Counted from the stretch's first letter, positions 45,434-56,376 are shown. The stretch is 64,000 nt of DNA from an uncultured Coriobacteriaceae bacterium (GCA_949298635.1 CASFXG010000001.1:29979-93978); one strand, 5' to 3'. Translations and numbers: made by a program. Notes: generated from the letters alone by a model not told the origin.

Positions 45434-46436
45434 CGAGCGCCACCCCGCTTTTGCCGAACTCGTCCTTCACGCTATCGATATTATCGAGCACCGTCCGGAC
45501 AAGTTCGTCGACCGACGAGAACTTCACAAGGCCGCGAAGCCGACGCGCGAACACGAGCGAGATGTCATGGCCGTACACATCGCCCGAAAAGCCGATGAGA
45601 TGTGCCTCGAGCGACGCCGATTTTGGGCGATCACGAAAGGTGGGCGGCACGCCGACATTGATCGCAGCCGGCCACACACTGCCCTCCACAAGGGCGAGAC
45701 CGCTGTAAACGCCCTCCTTGGGAAGCTGGATACCATGAGGCACCTCGACGTTCGCCGTGGGGAATCCCATGCCAGTTCCCTCGCCGCGGCCAGACCGGAT
45801 GCGCCCACGCACAAGATACCTGCGGCCAAGCTCGACTTCAGCCTGCGCAAGCTCGCCTTCAGCGATATGCTCTCGGATATGCGTGGCCGACACCACCTCA
45901 CCGTCGCAACTTACGAGCTCGTGACCGGTAAGCGCGATGCCATGCTCGGCACACCACCCCTGCATGATGGTCACCGTAGATGCCCCGTGATGTCCGAGGC
46001 GAAAGTCGCTCCCCACATGGATTGCGCGGACGTCACAGGCGGCGAGCAGCACCTTCGAGAAAAACGCGGCATGATCGAGCTTCGAGAGCTCGGGTGTGAA
46101 GGGTATGACGAGCACCGCGTCCACACCGGAGCGGGCGAGAAGCGAAAGGCGGTCATCGTGCGTCGTGAGCTTGAGCGCGGGGCGCGTCGACACCACGGTG
46201 TCGGGATCGGGATCGAACGTCACCGCTACGGTGCGCCAGCCATGCAGCCGACCGTCGGCGACGGCGGAATCGATGAGCGAGCAGTGGCCAAGGTGCACGC
46301 CGTCGAAGGCGCCGATCACGGCCACCACGGGTTCAAGCGCGGAAAGACACCCTGGCTCCCATGTCATGATGGGTGCCGCGAGCGTGCCCGGCACAGGAGC
46401 GAGGAAATCGCGTCGCAGCTCCACCGCATCCGGCAT
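45423..46436 (-). CDS. ribF: Bifunctional riboflavin kinase/FAD synthetase
   Basis: RibF converts riboflavin to FMN and FAD. The 337-aa product has the N-terminal nucleotidyltransferase domain with GAFDGVHLGHCSLI and a C-terminal flavokinase domain with GRGEGTGMGFPTANVEV. The ATG at 46436 overlaps the truB stop (TGATG). The order truB-ribF is widely conserved. Confidence 0.94.
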   Translation of the reverse strand: MPDAVELRRDFLAPVPGTLAAPIMTWEPGCLSALEPVVAVIGAFDGVHLGHCSLIDSAVADGRLHGWRTVAVTFDPDPDTVVSTRPALKLTTHDDRLSLLARSGVDAVLVIPFTPELSKLDHAAFFSKVLLAACDVRAIHVGSDFRLGHHGASTVTIMQGWCAEHGIALTGHELVSCDGEVVSATHIREHIAEGELAQAEVELGRRYLVRGRIRSGRGEGTGMGFPTANVEVPHGIQLPKEGVYSGLALVEGSVWPAAINVGVPPTFRDRPKSASLEAHLIGFSGDVYGHDISLVFARRLRGLVKFSSVDELVRTVLDNIDSVKDEFGKSGVALDDL

Positions 46437-47362
46437 CACAAGCGCACCCCCTCGATAGGCTGCGGAAACACGTCGCGTGGGCGCACGCACCCGCATGCGA
46501 CCTCACCGAGTGCGACGAGGGTGCTCTCCCGCACGAGCGCGACGCGCGCGCCCTCAGCAGGTAGCTCTCCGTGCGAAGCAACCACCTTACCGCAGAGAAC
46601 ATCCGCGACCTGTACCTCGCTGAGGACGAGCGCCGGCACATCGAGGGCGGCGACAGGATCGAGTGCCGATGCGCGGGCAGTGTCGACGGAAAGCGTATCG
46701 AGCGCAAGGCAGCGTTCGATACCGACGGAACCCGAAGCCGTACGCCGAAGCGCCACGAGATGCGCAGCGGAGCAGACAGCGCGACCTAGATCGCGCGCAA
46801 GCGCACGAATGTAGGTGCCCTTGCTCACGGTGAAGCCGACCGTCCAAACGGGCGCGTCGTCCTCGCGAGCGATGCCATAGAGCTCTGCGGCATGAACGGT
46901 CACCGGTCGCGGTGCGAGCTCAACGTCCTCGCCGGCACGCGCACGCTTGTACGAGCGCACGCCGTCAACGGAAATGGCGGAATACGCGGGCGGAACCTGC
47001 ATCTGATCTCCCAAGATACAGGCGAGCGCGTCTCGGGCGTATGTCTCGTCGAACAGGCGCCCATCGACCGGCACCTCGCGCGACACCTCGCCTTCCGCAT
47101 CGTCGGTCACGGTCTCGCATCCGAAACGGATCTGCGCCACATAGCTCTTAGTGTCGAGGGTGAGCATGCCGAGCAGGCGCGTCGCCTGCCCGATACCGAT
47201 GACCATAACGCCTGTTGCAAGCGGATCGAGGGTTCCCGCATGCCCCACGCGCCGCTCCCCCACCGCACGCCGCACGCGCGCCACGACGTCGTGCGACGTG
47301 ACGCCGAGCGGCTTATCGACCGCGATGAGAGCGTTGAGCTGTGCGACCTTGCGTCGAGCCAT
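46436..47362 (-). CDS. truB: tRNA pseudouridine(55) synthase
   Basis: TruB makes pseudouridine 55 in the tRNA T-loop. The catalytic aspartate lies in GHAGTLDPLATGV at residue 46. The N-terminal LNALIAVDKPLGVTSHDVV and the later KSYVAQIRFGCETVTDDAEG are family hallmarks. The 308-aa product ends with a PUA-like region. It belongs to the nusA-infB-rbfA-nrnA-truB-ribF cluster. Confidence 0.96.
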   Translation of the reverse strand: MARRKVAQLNALIAVDKPLGVTSHDVVARVRRAVGERRVGHAGTLDPLATGVMVIGIGQATRLLGMLTLDTKSYVAQIRFGCETVTDDAEGEVSREVPVDGRLFDETYARDALACILGDQMQVPPAYSAISVDGVRSYKRARAGEDVELAPRPVTVHAAELYGIAREDDAPVWTVGFTVSKGTYIRALARDLGRAVCSAAHLVALRRTASGSVGIERCLALDTLSVDTARASALDPVAALDVPALVLSEVQVADVLCGKVVASHGELPAEGARVALVRESTLVALGEVACGCVRPRDVFPQPIEGVRL

Positions 47363-47422
47363 GGGGCTCCCTTCAAACGATATGGTTGGTGGCGGCGATA
47401 GTATGCCGCGCGAACGTGCTGC

Positions 47423-48502
47423 CTACGCAGCGGGTGCGGCGTCGTCGCCCTCCGAGGCTTCGTCGCGCACGAGCGCCGTGAGGAGCGGCAGCACGGCGTC
47501 GAGCGCGTCCTCGATGGAGCCTTCGAACGTGAAACCGGCCGCAGCGGCATGACCGCCGCCGTTGAACGTCGCAGCAACGCCCGAAATGTCGACGGCCGAC
47601 TTCGAGCGTAGATTGCCACGGACGCGACCGTCATCCAGCCCCTTCAAGAACACGCATACTTCGACGCCGCCCACCGAGCGCACGAGATCGACCAGACCAT
47701 CGCACTCATCGGTCGAGACCCCGCACCGTGCGAGATCTTCGGCACGCGCGAAGCTGTATGCCACCTTACCGTGGGCGACGGTACGGATGCGTCCCATGAC
47801 GATCGACTCGAGATGCAGGTACTCGATGCGCTGGCTCTGGTAGACCTCGAGCGAGATACGCGCGGGTTCGGCACCTGCCGCCACGAGGCGGGACGCCACG
47901 CAGAAGCTCTCGGGATCCGTGTTCTGGTATTGGAAGCGACCGGTATCGGTCACCAAACCACAGAACAAGCAATTTGCAACCTCGGGCGTGATGGCGATAT
48001 TACAGAACGACAGGAATTCCTCGATGATCACCGAGGCCGCCGCCGCTTCGGGACGGCGAATGGCAATATGGGCGAACTCCTCGCGCGCCGGATGATGGTC
48101 GAAGCACACGATTCGGCAGCTTCTACGCGCTACGGCAGCCGCGTTCTCAAGCCGTTCGAGCACAGGGCAGTCGACCGAGATGAAGAGATCGGGCTTGAGC
48201 TCGTAGCGAGACGCCGGTACGAGCTCGTCTGATCCGGCGAGAAAGCGATAGATGCGCGGGACGGGTGCATCGTCCGCCAAAAGGAAGGCGATCTTCTTGC
48301 GCGGGAAGCGTCCACGCAGGGCGAGGCCGAGGCCGAGCGTAGAGCCGAGGGCATCGCCATCGGGGGACGTATGTCCCGAGATGGCGATGGTCTCGGCGGA
48401 TTCGATAGCCTCGAAAATTGACCAGTACTCATTGGCGAAGGCGAGCTCGATGGACTCGGTGCCTTGTACGGCGGGTTCCGTGCCGGTATGCACGCTATCC
48501 AT
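47423..48502 (-). CDS. nrnA: DHH-family oligoribonuclease/pAp phosphatase NrnA
   Basis: NrnA degrades short oligoribonucleotides and dephosphorylates pAp. The 359-aa product starts MDSVHTGTEPAVQGTES. It contains HTSPDGDALGSTLGLGLAL and the DHH motif in VCFDHHPAREEF, followed by a DHHA1 domain (VCVFLKGLDDGRVRGNLRSKSAVDI and FNGGGHAAAAG). The start is uncertain: an ATG at 48517 is in frame, and both overlap the end of rbfA. Confidence 0.92.
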   Translation of the reverse strand: MDSVHTGTEPAVQGTESIELAFANEYWSIFEAIESAETIAISGHTSPDGDALGSTLGLGLALRGRFPRKKIAFLLADDAPVPRIYRFLAGSDELVPASRYELKPDLFISVDCPVLERLENAAAVARRSCRIVCFDHHPAREEFAHIAIRRPEAAAASVIIEEFLSFCNIAITPEVANCLFCGLVTDTGRFQYQNTDPESFCVASRLVAAGAEPARISLEVYQSQRIEYLHLESIVMGRIRTVAHGKVAYSFARAEDLARCGVSTDECDGLVDLVRSVGGVEVCVFLKGLDDGRVRGNLRSKSAVDISGVAATFNGGGHAAAAGFTFEGSIEDALDAVLPLLTALVRDEASEGDDAAPAA

Positions 48503-48959
48503 CGATCTCAGCCCCATCAGGTGCCGAAGCTTCCGCGCGCGCCCCATCATCCTCGTCAGCAACCGCGGACGCGGCGTCAGGATCGACGGGATACCCTTCT
48601 TCGTCCTTTTCCACACCGATCGTGGGCGGGACGTTCTCGAGAGCGCGCGCGATCCGCATGGCCTCGTCCGTCGAGCGGTCGATGCGGAAGTCGAGCTCGG
48701 GCACGACGCGCCAATCGAGCGCACGGGAAAGAAGGCTCCGAATCTTTCCCTTCGCGGCGGCGAGGGTGTCGAGCACCTCGTCATAGCGATCGCCGTCGCA
48801 CGTCACGAAGATGCGCGCATACGAGCGGTCCTGCGCGACCTCGACGCCCGTGATCGTCACGAGGTCGAGGCGCGGATCGGCGATCTCGAAGAGCAAGATA
48901 TAACCGAGCTTCTCGCGAAGCTGTTCGGAGAGGCGACGCGTCGCCGGTGTCTGCTTCAC
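48495..48959 (-). CDS. rbfA: Ribosome-binding factor A
   Basis: RbfA is a 30S maturation factor acting on the 5' helix of 16S rRNA. The 154-aa product has the KH-like pattern RLSEQLREKLGYILLFEIADPRLDLVTITGVEVAQDRSYARIFVTCDG. It is followed by an acidic tail of about 35 residues (VADEDDGARAEASAPDGAEIDG) beyond the usual 110-120-residue core. Confidence 0.93.
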   Translation of the reverse strand: MKQTPATRRLSEQLREKLGYILLFEIADPRLDLVTITGVEVAQDRSYARIFVTCDGDRYDEVLDTLAAAKGKIRSLLSRALDWRVVPELDFRIDRSTDEAMRIARALENVPPTIGVEKDEEGYPVDPDAASAVADEDDGARAEASAPDGAEIDG

Positions 48960-48971
48960 GGGTCTTACCTC

Positions 48972-51638
48972 CTACTCCGTGCGCGCAACCTCGACGATCT
49001 TGTACGCCTCGAGCGTGTCGCCCACGTGGATGTCCTGGAAGCGCTCGATGCCGAGGCCGCACTCATAGCCGGAGCGCACGGTCTTGACGTCGTCCTTGAA
49101 GCGGCGCATCGAGGCGAACTTGCCATCGAACACCACGACACCGTCACGCACGACACGCACTTGGTCGTCGCGGCTGATCTCACCCTCGGTAACCATGCAA
49201 CCGGCGATGAGACCGACCTTCGGCACGCGGAAGGTCTCGCGCACCTCGGCCACACCCGTCTGCACCTCTTCCTCGGTGGGCTTGAGCATACCGATGCGCG
49301 CCGCATCGATGTCCTCGATCGCCTTGTAGATGATCGAGTAGGTCTTGATCTGCACGTTCTCGCGCTCCGCGAGGTCGCGGGCCTTGGCCTGCGGGCGCAC
49401 GCCGAAGCCGACGATGATGGCGTTGGACGCGGCGGCGAGAATGACGTCGGTCTCGGAGATGGCACCGACGGCGGAGTGGATGATGTTGATGCGTACCTCG
49501 GACTGATCCATCTTGGCGAGCGAGTCGGCCAGCGCCTCGATGGAGCCCTGGACGTCGGCCTTGACAACGAGGTTGAGCTCCTTGAGCTCGTTTTCGCTCA
49601 TCTCGGAGAAGAGGGTCTCGAGCGTGACGTGCTTGACCTTGTTCTGCTCCTCGATGCGAGCCTTGAGGGCGCGCTCGTCGGCGAGCTTCTTGGCGTCACG
49701 GTCGTCTTCGAAGACGCGGAACTCGTCACCGGCGGTGGGCACGGAATCGAGGCCGAGAATCTCGAAGGCATCCGAGGGCACGGCGAGTTCCTTGTGGTCG
49801 CCGTGCTGGTCGATCATGGCGCGGACGCGGCCGAAGCTCGTGCCGGCGACGAGCGCGTCGCCCACGTGGAGCGTGCCGCGGTTCACGAGCACGGTTGCCA
49901 CAGGTCCGCGACCACGATCGAGCTTCGCCTCGATGATGTAGCCAGACGCGAACGTGTCGGGGTTGGCCTTGAGCTCGAGCACGTCCGCCTGGAGCAGAAT
50001 CGTCTCGAGCAGGTCGTCGATACCCTGCTGCGTCTTGGCGGACACGTTCACGAACATGTTCTGGCCGCCCCACTCCTCGGGGATGACGCCGTACTCGACG
50101 AGCTCCTGGCGCACGCGGTCCGGGTTCGCATCGGGCTTATCGCACTTGTTCACCGCGACGACAATGGGCACCCCGGCGGCCTTGGAGTGGTTGATGGCCT
50201 CGACCGTCTGCGGCATGACGCCGTCGTCGGCGGCCACGACGAGTACGACGACGTCGGTGATCTTCGCGCCGCGCGCACGCATGGCGGTGAACGCCTCATG
50301 GCCGGGGGTATCGACGAACGTGATCTGGCGTCCGTTGATCTCGACCTGGGAGGCGCCGATGTGCTGCGTGATGCCGCCGGCCTCGTGCGCGGCGATACCG
50401 GTGTGGCGGATGGCGTCCAGAAGCGACGTCTTGCCGTGGTCGACGTGACCCATGACCGTCACCACGGGCGGACGCGGCTTGAGGTCGGCCGGGTCGTCGT
50501 AGAACGTGAAGGAGTTCTCCTCCTCGGGGCTGATGATCTTGATCTGGCGACCGAGGTCGTCGGCGACGAGCTCCACAAGGTCGTTCGACATGGACTGCGT
50601 CATGGTGAGCGGCGAGCCCAGGAGGAACAGGCGCTTGATGATGTCGTTCGCGGGAACATCGAGGGCCTCGGCGAGCTCGGCCACGGTCACGCCCTCGGAG
50701 ACGCGCACGGCGTCAAGCTCCTCGACGGAGATGCCCTGCGCCTTGGCCTGCTCGAGCTTCTGCTCCTGCGCAGCCTGGGCGGCCTCGCGCTCGCGCTTCT
50801 CCTTGCGCTTCTTGCGGCGGCCGGTCGATTCGCGGCTCGCCTCCTCGACGGCGGCGCGAGCCTCCTCGAGCACGCGCTCACGGCTGTATTCCTCGGCCTC
50901 GCGCGCCATCCGGCTGTAGCGATCGCCCTCGTCGTGCGCCTGGGAGCCCTTGCGGCCCTTACGGCCCTTGCCCGCTTTCTCGGGCGCGGGGACATCCATG
51001 CCAGCGGGGATGGACGGAGCGTGCGAGGTGTGGCGCGAGCGCGGACGCTCCTCGCTGGCCGCAGCCGCCTTCGAGCCGCGACGGTCACCCTTGCGCGCAG
51101 GACGCGCAGGCTGGTCGTCCGCCTTCTTGGCCTCCTCGGCCTTCTTGCGCTCCTCAAGAACGGTTTCCTGCTCGCGAATCTGATCGAGCAGCGAACGATA
51201 CTGCGAATTGGTGTCCGACGCCGGGACGGCGTGGCGCTTTTGCTCGAGCTCCTCGGCCTTTTTGCGCTCGCGCGCCTGCCGGGCAGCTTCAGCTTCGGCT
51301 GCGCGCGCGGCCTCCTCGGCGGCGCGGGCTGCCTCCGCGAGGCGGAGATCTTCCTCATGGCGCGCCATGGCCTCGAGACGCTCGCGTTCGGCTGCAGCGG
51401 CGCGCTGGGCCTCCTCGGCGGCAACACGCTCCTCCTCCTCGCGACGCTTAGCCTCGATCTCAGCCTCGCGCGCCTTGAGCACGGGGGCGAGCTCGCTGCG
51501 AACGAGCCTCACATATTGCTCGCTGAGCGACGAAGATGCCGATTTCGCCGGAACCATCAAACGGTCGAGATGCTCAAGGAGCTCAGTGGAAGACATTCCG
51601 AATTCTTTGGCAAGGCTGGAAATGCGAATATTTGCCAT
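48972..51638 (-). CDS. infB: Translation initiation factor IF-2
   Basis: IF-2 brings fMet-tRNA to the 30S subunit and promotes subunit joining. The 888-aa product has an N-terminal IF2_N domain ([23 protein letters not shown]), a long A/E/R/K-rich helical linker (about 70-320) and a second IF2_N copy. The GTPase domain follows with [11 protein letters not shown] (about 395-406), DTPGHEAF and NKCDKP, and then domains II-IV. The charged linker makes the opposite strand look open for about 1,580 codons, which is not a gene. Confidence 0.97.
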   Translation of the reverse strand: MANIRISSLAKEFGMSSTELLEHLDRLMVPAKSASSSLSEQYVRLVRSELAPVLKAREAEIEAKRREEEERVAAEEAQRAAAAERERLEAMARHEEDLRLAEAARAAEEAARAAEAEAARQARERKKAEELEQKRHAVPASDTNSQYRSLLDQIREQETVLEERKKAEEAKKADDQPARPARKGDRRGSKAAAASEERPRSRHTSHAPSIPAGMDVPAPEKAGKGRKGRKGSQAHDEGDRYSRMAREAEEYSRERVLEEARAAVEEASRESTGRRKKRKEKREREAAQAAQEQKLEQAKAQGISVEELDAVRVSEGVTVAELAEALDVPANDIIKRLFLLGSPLTMTQSMSNDLVELVADDLGRQIKIISPEEENSFTFYDDPADLKPRPPVVTVMGHVDHGKTSLLDAIRHTGIAAHEAGGITQHIGASQVEINGRQITFVDTPGHEAFTAMRARGAKITDVVVLVVAADDGVMPQTVEAINHSKAAGVPIVVAVNKCDKPDANPDRVRQELVEYGVIPEEWGGQNMFVNVSAKTQQGIDDLLETILLQADVLELKANPDTFASGYIIEAKLDRGRGPVATVLVNRGTLHVGDALVAGTSFGRVRAMIDQHGDHKELAVPSDAFEILGLDSVPTAGDEFRVFEDDRDAKKLADERALKARIEEQNKVKHVTLETLFSEMSENELKELNLVVKADVQGSIEALADSLAKMDQSEVRINIIHSAVGAISETDVILAAASNAIIVGFGVRPQAKARDLAERENVQIKTYSIIYKAIEDIDAARIGMLKPTEEEVQTGVAEVRETFRVPKVGLIAGCMVTEGEISRDDQVRVVRDGVVVFDGKFASMRRFKDDVKTVRSGYECGLGIERFQDIHVGDTLEAYKIVEVARTE

Positions 51639-51722
51639 ATGCCAATCACCTACCTCTCGCGCGCGGCGCGCGCCGTGTCGTCTAACGGGTCATACCTGCG
51701 GGGCGCCTGCGCGCCCGGCCCG

Positions 51723-52973
51723 CTAGAACCAGTCCTCCCCGGTCGCATCCTCGCCGTCTTCGGCCTCCGGGTCATGGACGCCGCAGAAGCGGGAGCCCGG
51801 GCGTGCCTGGTTGCGGCAGCGCACGCCGTCCTCGCTCACGAATGCGCAGCGGCCATCCTCATCCTCGCCCACGAGGTCGTCGTCCGCCTCTTCGCGAACA
51901 TGGAGGTTGCCGAGAATCTCGGCCGCAAGCTTCTCATTCTTGATGTCGATATGCCAGCCCGTGAGGCGGGCGGCGAGGCGGGCGTTCTGGCCATCCTTGC
52001 CGATCGCGAGCGAGAGCTGGTCGTCGGGCACGATCACGCCGGCATAGCCCTTCTCGGAATCGATGAGCACGCGCGAGACCTTCGCGGGCGAAAGGGCGTT
52101 AGCCACATAGCGTGCCGGATCTGCATCCCACAGGATCACGTCGACGCGCTCGCCGCGGAGCTCCGACACGACGGCGCGCACGCGGCTGCCCTTCGGACCC
52201 ACGCAGGCGCCCACCGGGTCGAGGCGATCGTCGAGCGAGTGCACGGCGACTTTCGAGCGACGGCCAGGCTCGCGGGCGATGGACTTGATCTCGACGGTGC
52301 CCTCGTAGATCTCGGGAACTTCGTTCTCGAAGAGGCACTTGATGAGCGCCGGATGCGTGCGCGAGATGACGATGGGCGGACGCGAATGCTCGCCCTTCGT
52401 GGCGGGCTCGGTGGAATTGGGGTCGCGGACGTCGACGATGACGGCCTTCAGGCGCTGGTTGTGCAGGTAGCGCTCGCCGGCCGGGCGCTCGTTGGGCTCA
52501 TCCGGATAGCGACGCTGGTCGAAGTGCGGGAGCTCCGCCTCGACGCCCTCGCGGATCTTCACAATGGTGAAGTCGGGCGTAGACTGCAGCACAGTACCAG
52601 TGATGATGTCGCCGATGCGCTCGGAGAACTCCTCAAAGATCTGCTCGCGAGCGGACTTGCGCACGATGGCGTTGATGGCGTCCTTCGCATGCTTGGCAGC
52701 GATGCGGCTCGTGTCCTTCGGCGTCACATCGCGCTTCGTGAACTCGGTGTACTCGTCCTTCTCCTCGTCGTAGGACTCCTCGACGGGAACGAGCTCGTAG
52801 ACGTAGATCTTACCCGTGGCGCGGTCGATGATGACCTCGGCGCCGAAGGGAAGATGCAGGATGCTGCGATAGCTTTCCGCGAGCGAGCGCTCGAGCTCAT
52901 CGATGAGCGCGAGCTGGTTCAGATGCTTCTCCTGGCAGAGCTCCATGAGAGCTTCCATCATCTCAGATGCCAT
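51723..52973 (-). CDS. nusA: Transcription factor NusA with CCCH-type tail
   Basis: NusA modulates pausing, termination and antitermination. The 416-aa product has the N-terminal polymerase-binding domain, S1 ([23 protein letters not shown]) and two KH domains ([36 protein letters not shown]). Instead of the acidic repeats of enterobacterial NusA it ends with an acidic stretch and a short motif, C376-x9-C386-x10-C397-x2-H400, that looks like a small zinc-binding module. infB follows 84 bases later with no ylxR between. Confidence 0.94.
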   Translation of the reverse strand: MASEMMEALMELCQEKHLNQLALIDELERSLAESYRSILHLPFGAEVIIDRATGKIYVYELVPVEESYDEEKDEYTEFTKRDVTPKDTSRIAAKHAKDAINAIVRKSAREQIFEEFSERIGDIITGTVLQSTPDFTIVKIREGVEAELPHFDQRRYPDEPNERPAGERYLHNQRLKAVIVDVRDPNSTEPATKGEHSRPPIVISRTHPALIKCLFENEVPEIYEGTVEIKSIAREPGRRSKVAVHSLDDRLDPVGACVGPKGSRVRAVVSELRGERVDVILWDADPARYVANALSPAKVSRVLIDSEKGYAGVIVPDDQLSLAIGKDGQNARLAARLTGWHIDIKNEKLAAEILGNLHVREEADDDLVGEDEDGRCAFVSEDGVRCRNQARPGSRFCGVHDPEAEDGEDATGEDWF

Positions 52974-52974
52974 G

Positions 52975-53469
52975 TTAATTCTTCCCTTCCTTCGCCTTGA
53001 AGTCGATGACCGGCTTCAGGGTGCATTTCTTTACGTCGTCAAACGCGATCTGGACGCGCTCGCCATCCTCGAGCTCGAGCGTGACAGAGGCGTCTGTCGC
53101 CTCCGCGATCACGCCCTTGAAGCGGCGGCGCCCCTCGGTCGCAGTGGTCGTGAGCTCGCAAGGCTCGCCGGTGAAGCGAGCGAAATCGCACGGCCGACGC
53201 AGGGGACGGTCGATCCCGGGCGAAGACACTTCCAAGGTGTAGGCGCTCGAGATGGGGTCGAGCTCCTCGATGAGGTCGCCGACCCACGACGTATGCGCGC
53301 ACACTTCGTCGAGCGACAGGGCCTCACCCTCGGCGCCCTCCAGGCGCACGCGGACGCAGGGCGCCTTCGTGGCGCCGGTGACCTCGACGTCAACGATATC
53401 GACGCCGTGCTCAGGCGCGAGCTTCTCGAGCTCGTCAATGATGAGTTGCTCGGTCTTGCTCTTGACCAT
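52975..53469 (-). CDS. rimP: Ribosome maturation factor RimP
   Basis: RimP assists early 30S assembly around uS12. The 164-aa product starts MVKSKTEQLIIDELEKLAPEHGVDIVDVEVTG and has the conserved YTLEVSSPGIDRPLRRPCDFARFTG segment. GGAGGTGTCGC precedes the ATG; the longer frame runs through a terminator hairpin and is rejected. It heads the rimP-nusA-infB cluster, with its stop next to the nusA start. Confidence 0.95.
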   Translation of the reverse strand: MVKSKTEQLIIDELEKLAPEHGVDIVDVEVTGATKAPCVRVRLEGAEGEALSLDEVCAHTSWVGDLIEELDPISSAYTLEVSSPGIDRPLRRPCDFARFTGEPCELTTTATEGRRRFKGVIAEATDASVTLELEDGERVQIAFDDVKKCTLKPVIDFKAKEGKN

Positions 53470-53487
53470 GCGACACCTCCTTGCAAG

Positions 53488-53518
53488 AAAAAGGAGCGCG
53501 GGCAGAACCCGCACTCCT
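53488..53518 (-). terminator. Terminator-like hairpin just before the rimP ribosome site
   Basis: AGGAGCGCGGG pairs with CCCGCACTCCT (10 pairs, one C/A mismatch, 5-nt loop), followed on the minus strand by TTTTT. It sits 8 bases before the GGAGG of rimP. Read on the minus strand it can stop transcription entering rimP-nusA-infB, either as an attenuator or as the end of an upstream transcript. Confidence 0.7.
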
Positions 53519-53545
53519 CACACAACACGTCAATTACCGTGCCTT

Positions 53546-53554
53546 AGCATAGCA
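53546..53554 (-). promoter_or_regulatory. Candidate extended -10 for the rimP operon
   Basis: TGCTATGCT on the minus strand has an extended -10 form. Transcription would start near 53538, giving a leader of about 70 bases that contains the terminator-like hairpin. No convincing -35 is seen. Confidence 0.35.
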
Positions 53555-53634
53555 CAAGCAGCTCAGATGGGGAAAATCCCGCGTCGCGTTGCAGCCTTCG
53601 CCCGCCGTCGTCTCCGCAATAGCTCCACAAGTTC

Positions 53635-53722
53635 GGATGTAAAATTACCCCAGGGGTTTTTCGACATTGTCCAGTGGTGCCCCTGTACAATGTCGAAAAA
53701 CCCCTGGGGTAACTCTACATCC
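53635..53722. repeat. Long perfect hairpin between leuS and rimP
   Basis: Arms 53645-53670 and 53687-53712 are perfect complements over 26 bp with a 16-nt loop. Beyond a 3x3 internal loop the stem continues for 7 bp (GGATGTA/TACATCC, 53635-53641 and 53716-53722). Each arm contains CCCCAGGGG, itself palindromic. The rest of the 315-base gap carries the rimP promoter candidate and terminator and no gene. Confidence 0.88.
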
Positions 53723-53784
53723 CGGCAGCCGAGCACCCCGGGCAATCTCACATGCCCCCGCGCGAACAGGGGCAGGATGGCTTG

Positions 53785-56376
53785 TTATTTCACCACGAGG
53801 TTCACGAGCTTGCCGGGGACACAGATGGCCTTGACGACCGTCTTGCCCTCGATCCACTTGGCAGCAGCTGCCTCGGCGGCGGCGCGCATCTCGTCCTGCG
53901 TCGCCGTGGTTGAAACCTCGACGCGGGCGCGCAGCTTGCCGAGCACCTGGACGGCGATCTCAACCGTATCGCTCGCGGCCTCAGCAATGTCGAACTCCGG
54001 CCACGGCGCGGTGTAGACGCTCTCCGTGTGGCTGAGCGCCTCATGCCAGAGCTCGTCCGCCCAGAACGGGCAGATGGGCGCGAGCGCGCTCACGATATCC
54101 GTCGCAACAAGCTGACAAAGGGCGGCGTCGCGCGCCTCGGGCGAGTCGTCCGTGGCATTCAAATACGCGCTCGCAGCGTTTACGAGCTCCATGGTCGCCG
54201 AGATGGCGGTGTTGAACTGCTGGCGATCGAAGTCCTCGGTGCACTTGGCAAGCGTGCGATGGCGCTCGCGGTAGAGCTGCTTGCCGGCCGTGTCGAGTTT
54301 CCCGGGCATGAGCTTCGCGTCCAACGCGCCCGCGTTCGCAAGCTGCCAGACGATGCGCCACGCGCGCTTGATGAAGCGGTTTGCGCCGGCAACGGCGTCC
54401 TCGTCCCAATCGAAATCCTTCTCCGGCGGTGCGATGAAGAGGATCGCCAAGCGCATGGTGTCCGCGCCATACGGCTCGATAACGCTCGACGGCGGCACGA
54501 CGTTTCCCTTGGACTTGGACATGGTCTCGCCGTTCGCATCCTTCACCATGCCCTGGCAAAGCAGGTTGGTGAACGGTTCGTCCACATCGAGCATGCCAAG
54601 ATCGCGCAGCGCCTTCGTGAAGAAGCGCGAATACAGGAGGTGCAGGATGGCGTGCTCGATACCGCCAATGTAGTTGTCAACCGGCATCCAGCGATCGGCA
54701 GCCTCACGGGAGAACGGGAGCTCCTCGTTATGCGGATCGCAATAGCGCAGGTAATACCAGCTCGAGCACGTGAACGTATCCATGGTGTCGGTCTCACGAC
54801 GAGCCGGGCGGCCGCAGACGGGGCAGGTCGTCTCGTAGAACTCACGGCACTCGGCAAGCGTCTCGCCAGCGCCAAGGTCGAGGTTCGCGGGAAGCGTCAC
54901 GGGCAGCTGATCCTCCGGCACGGGCACGATGCCGCAATGCTCGCAGTGCACCGCAGGGATGGGGTTGCCCCAATAGCGCTGACGGCTGATGAGCCAGTCG
55001 CGCAGGCGGAACTGAATGCTCCGACGACCGGTGCCAGCAGCCTCGAGGTCGGCCACGATCGCGGCCTCGCCCTCGGAATGCTTGCCGCCGCGCATACCGG
55101 TGTACTTGCCGGACTGCACGAGTGTACCCTCGGCGGCATGCGCGCACTCCCAGTCGACCGTCTCGGCATGATAGGTGTCGATGGACTCCCCCGCCTCCTC
55201 GAGCGCCGCGCGCTCGTCGTCCATGAGGATAATGGGCACGATGGGCAGGTCGTACTTGCGCGCGAACTCGAAGTCGCGCTGGTCGCCGCAAGGAACAGCC
55301 ATGACGGCACCGGTGCCGTAGTCGGATACGATGTAGTCGGCAACCCACACGGGCACCTTCTGGCCGGAGACCGGATTCACTACGTAGCGGCCGGTAAAGG
55401 CACCGTGCTTCTCGAGCGTGCCCTGGGCGCGCTCAACGGCGGAAACCTTCTCAGCGCCTGCCACGACGGCACGCACGTCGGCCTCGTACTCGGTGCCTTC
55501 CACAAGCTCCATGAGACCCTTGTACTCGGGCGCGAGCAAAAAGAACGTGCAGCCGAAGAGCGTGTCGGCACGCGTGGTGAAGACGGTGATCTTGCCTTCG
55601 TCGCCGGGGATGGGGTTCCCTTCAGCATCGCAAAGCGTGAAATCGACCTCCGCGCCCTCGGAGCGGCCGATCCAATTCGCCTGCATCTGCTTCACGCGCT
55701 CAGGCCAGCCGGGCAGCTTCTCGAGGTCGTCGAGGAGCTCCTGGGCGTAGTCGGTAATCTTGAAGTACCACTGCTCGAGCTCGCGCTTCTCCGGCACGGA
55801 GCCGCAGCGCCAGCAATGGCCTTCCGTCACCTGCTCGTTCGCGAGCACCGTGTTGCAGCCGGGGCACCAGTTCACCGGGCTCTTCTTGCGGTAGACGAGG
55901 CCGCGCTCCCACAGCTTCTCGAAGATCCACTGCCCCCACTTGTAGTAATCGGGGTCACAGGTCTTCACCAGGCGATCCATGTCGTAGGAAAAGCCCATGC
56001 GCTTCATGGTGGCAAGCGCCTGATCCATGTTCTTGTAGGTCCACTCGCCCGCCTGGGTATTGTGCTTGATGGCGGCGTTCTCGGCAGGCAGGCCGAATGC
56101 ATCGAAGCCGATGGGATGCAGCACGTCGAAGCCGCGCATGCGCGCCTGGCGCGCCATGGCGTCACCGATCGTGTAGTTGCGCGCGTGGCCCATGTGCAGG
56201 TCGCCCGAGGGATACGGGAACATCTCGAGCACGTACTTCTTGGGCTTCGCCGGATCTTCGTCGACGGCGAAGAGGTTCGCGTCCTCCCACGCCTTCTGCC
56301 ACTTGGCCTCGATAGCCTGGGCATCGTAGGCGGGAATCTCGCCAGGTTTATGCGGTTCGCTGCAATGGTCGCACAT
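53785..56376 (-). CDS. leuS: Leucyl-tRNA synthetase
   Basis: LeuRS charges tRNA-Leu. The 863-aa product has the HIGH motif as HMGH (61-64, in [15 protein letters not shown]), the CP1 editing domain, a zinc region ([22 protein letters not shown]) and KMSKS as MSKSKGN. A short N-terminal CxxC peptide ([10 protein letters not shown]) precedes the usual start of homology. The ATG at 56376 has AAGGAGCG upstream. A TAGAAT -10 candidate lies about 40 bases before the start. No T-box is found upstream. Confidence 0.97.
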   Translation of the reverse strand: MCDHCSEPHKPGEIPAYDAQAIEAKWQKAWEDANLFAVDEDPAKPKKYVLEMFPYPSGDLHMGHARNYTIGDAMARQARMRGFDVLHPIGFDAFGLPAENAAIKHNTQAGEWTYKNMDQALATMKRMGFSYDMDRLVKTCDPDYYKWGQWIFEKLWERGLVYRKKSPVNWCPGCNTVLANEQVTEGHCWRCGSVPEKRELEQWYFKITDYAQELLDDLEKLPGWPERVKQMQANWIGRSEGAEVDFTLCDAEGNPIPGDEGKITVFTTRADTLFGCTFFLLAPEYKGLMELVEGTEYEADVRAVVAGAEKVSAVERAQGTLEKHGAFTGRYVVNPVSGQKVPVWVADYIVSDYGTGAVMAVPCGDQRDFEFARKYDLPIVPIILMDDERAALEEAGESIDTYHAETVDWECAHAAEGTLVQSGKYTGMRGGKHSEGEAAIVADLEAAGTGRRSIQFRLRDWLISRQRYWGNPIPAVHCEHCGIVPVPEDQLPVTLPANLDLGAGETLAECREFYETTCPVCGRPARRETDTMDTFTCSSWYYLRYCDPHNEELPFSREAADRWMPVDNYIGGIEHAILHLLYSRFFTKALRDLGMLDVDEPFTNLLCQGMVKDANGETMSKSKGNVVPPSSVIEPYGADTMRLAILFIAPPEKDFDWDEDAVAGANRFIKRAWRIVWQLANAGALDAKLMPGKLDTAGKQLYRERHRTLAKCTEDFDRQQFNTAISATMELVNAASAYLNATDDSPEARDAALCQLVATDIVSALAPICPFWADELWHEALSHTESVYTAPWPEFDIAEAASDTVEIAVQVLGKLRARVEVSTTATQDEMRAAAEAAAAKWIEGKTVVKAICVPGKLVNLVVK

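Noticed and set aside
48252..53000. Plus-strand open frame of about 1,580 codons
   Set aside because: It is antisense to infB, nusA, rbfA and nrnA, whose family motifs are unmistakable. Its composition is repetitive L/H/D/R/E, the usual mirror of GC-rich charged genes.
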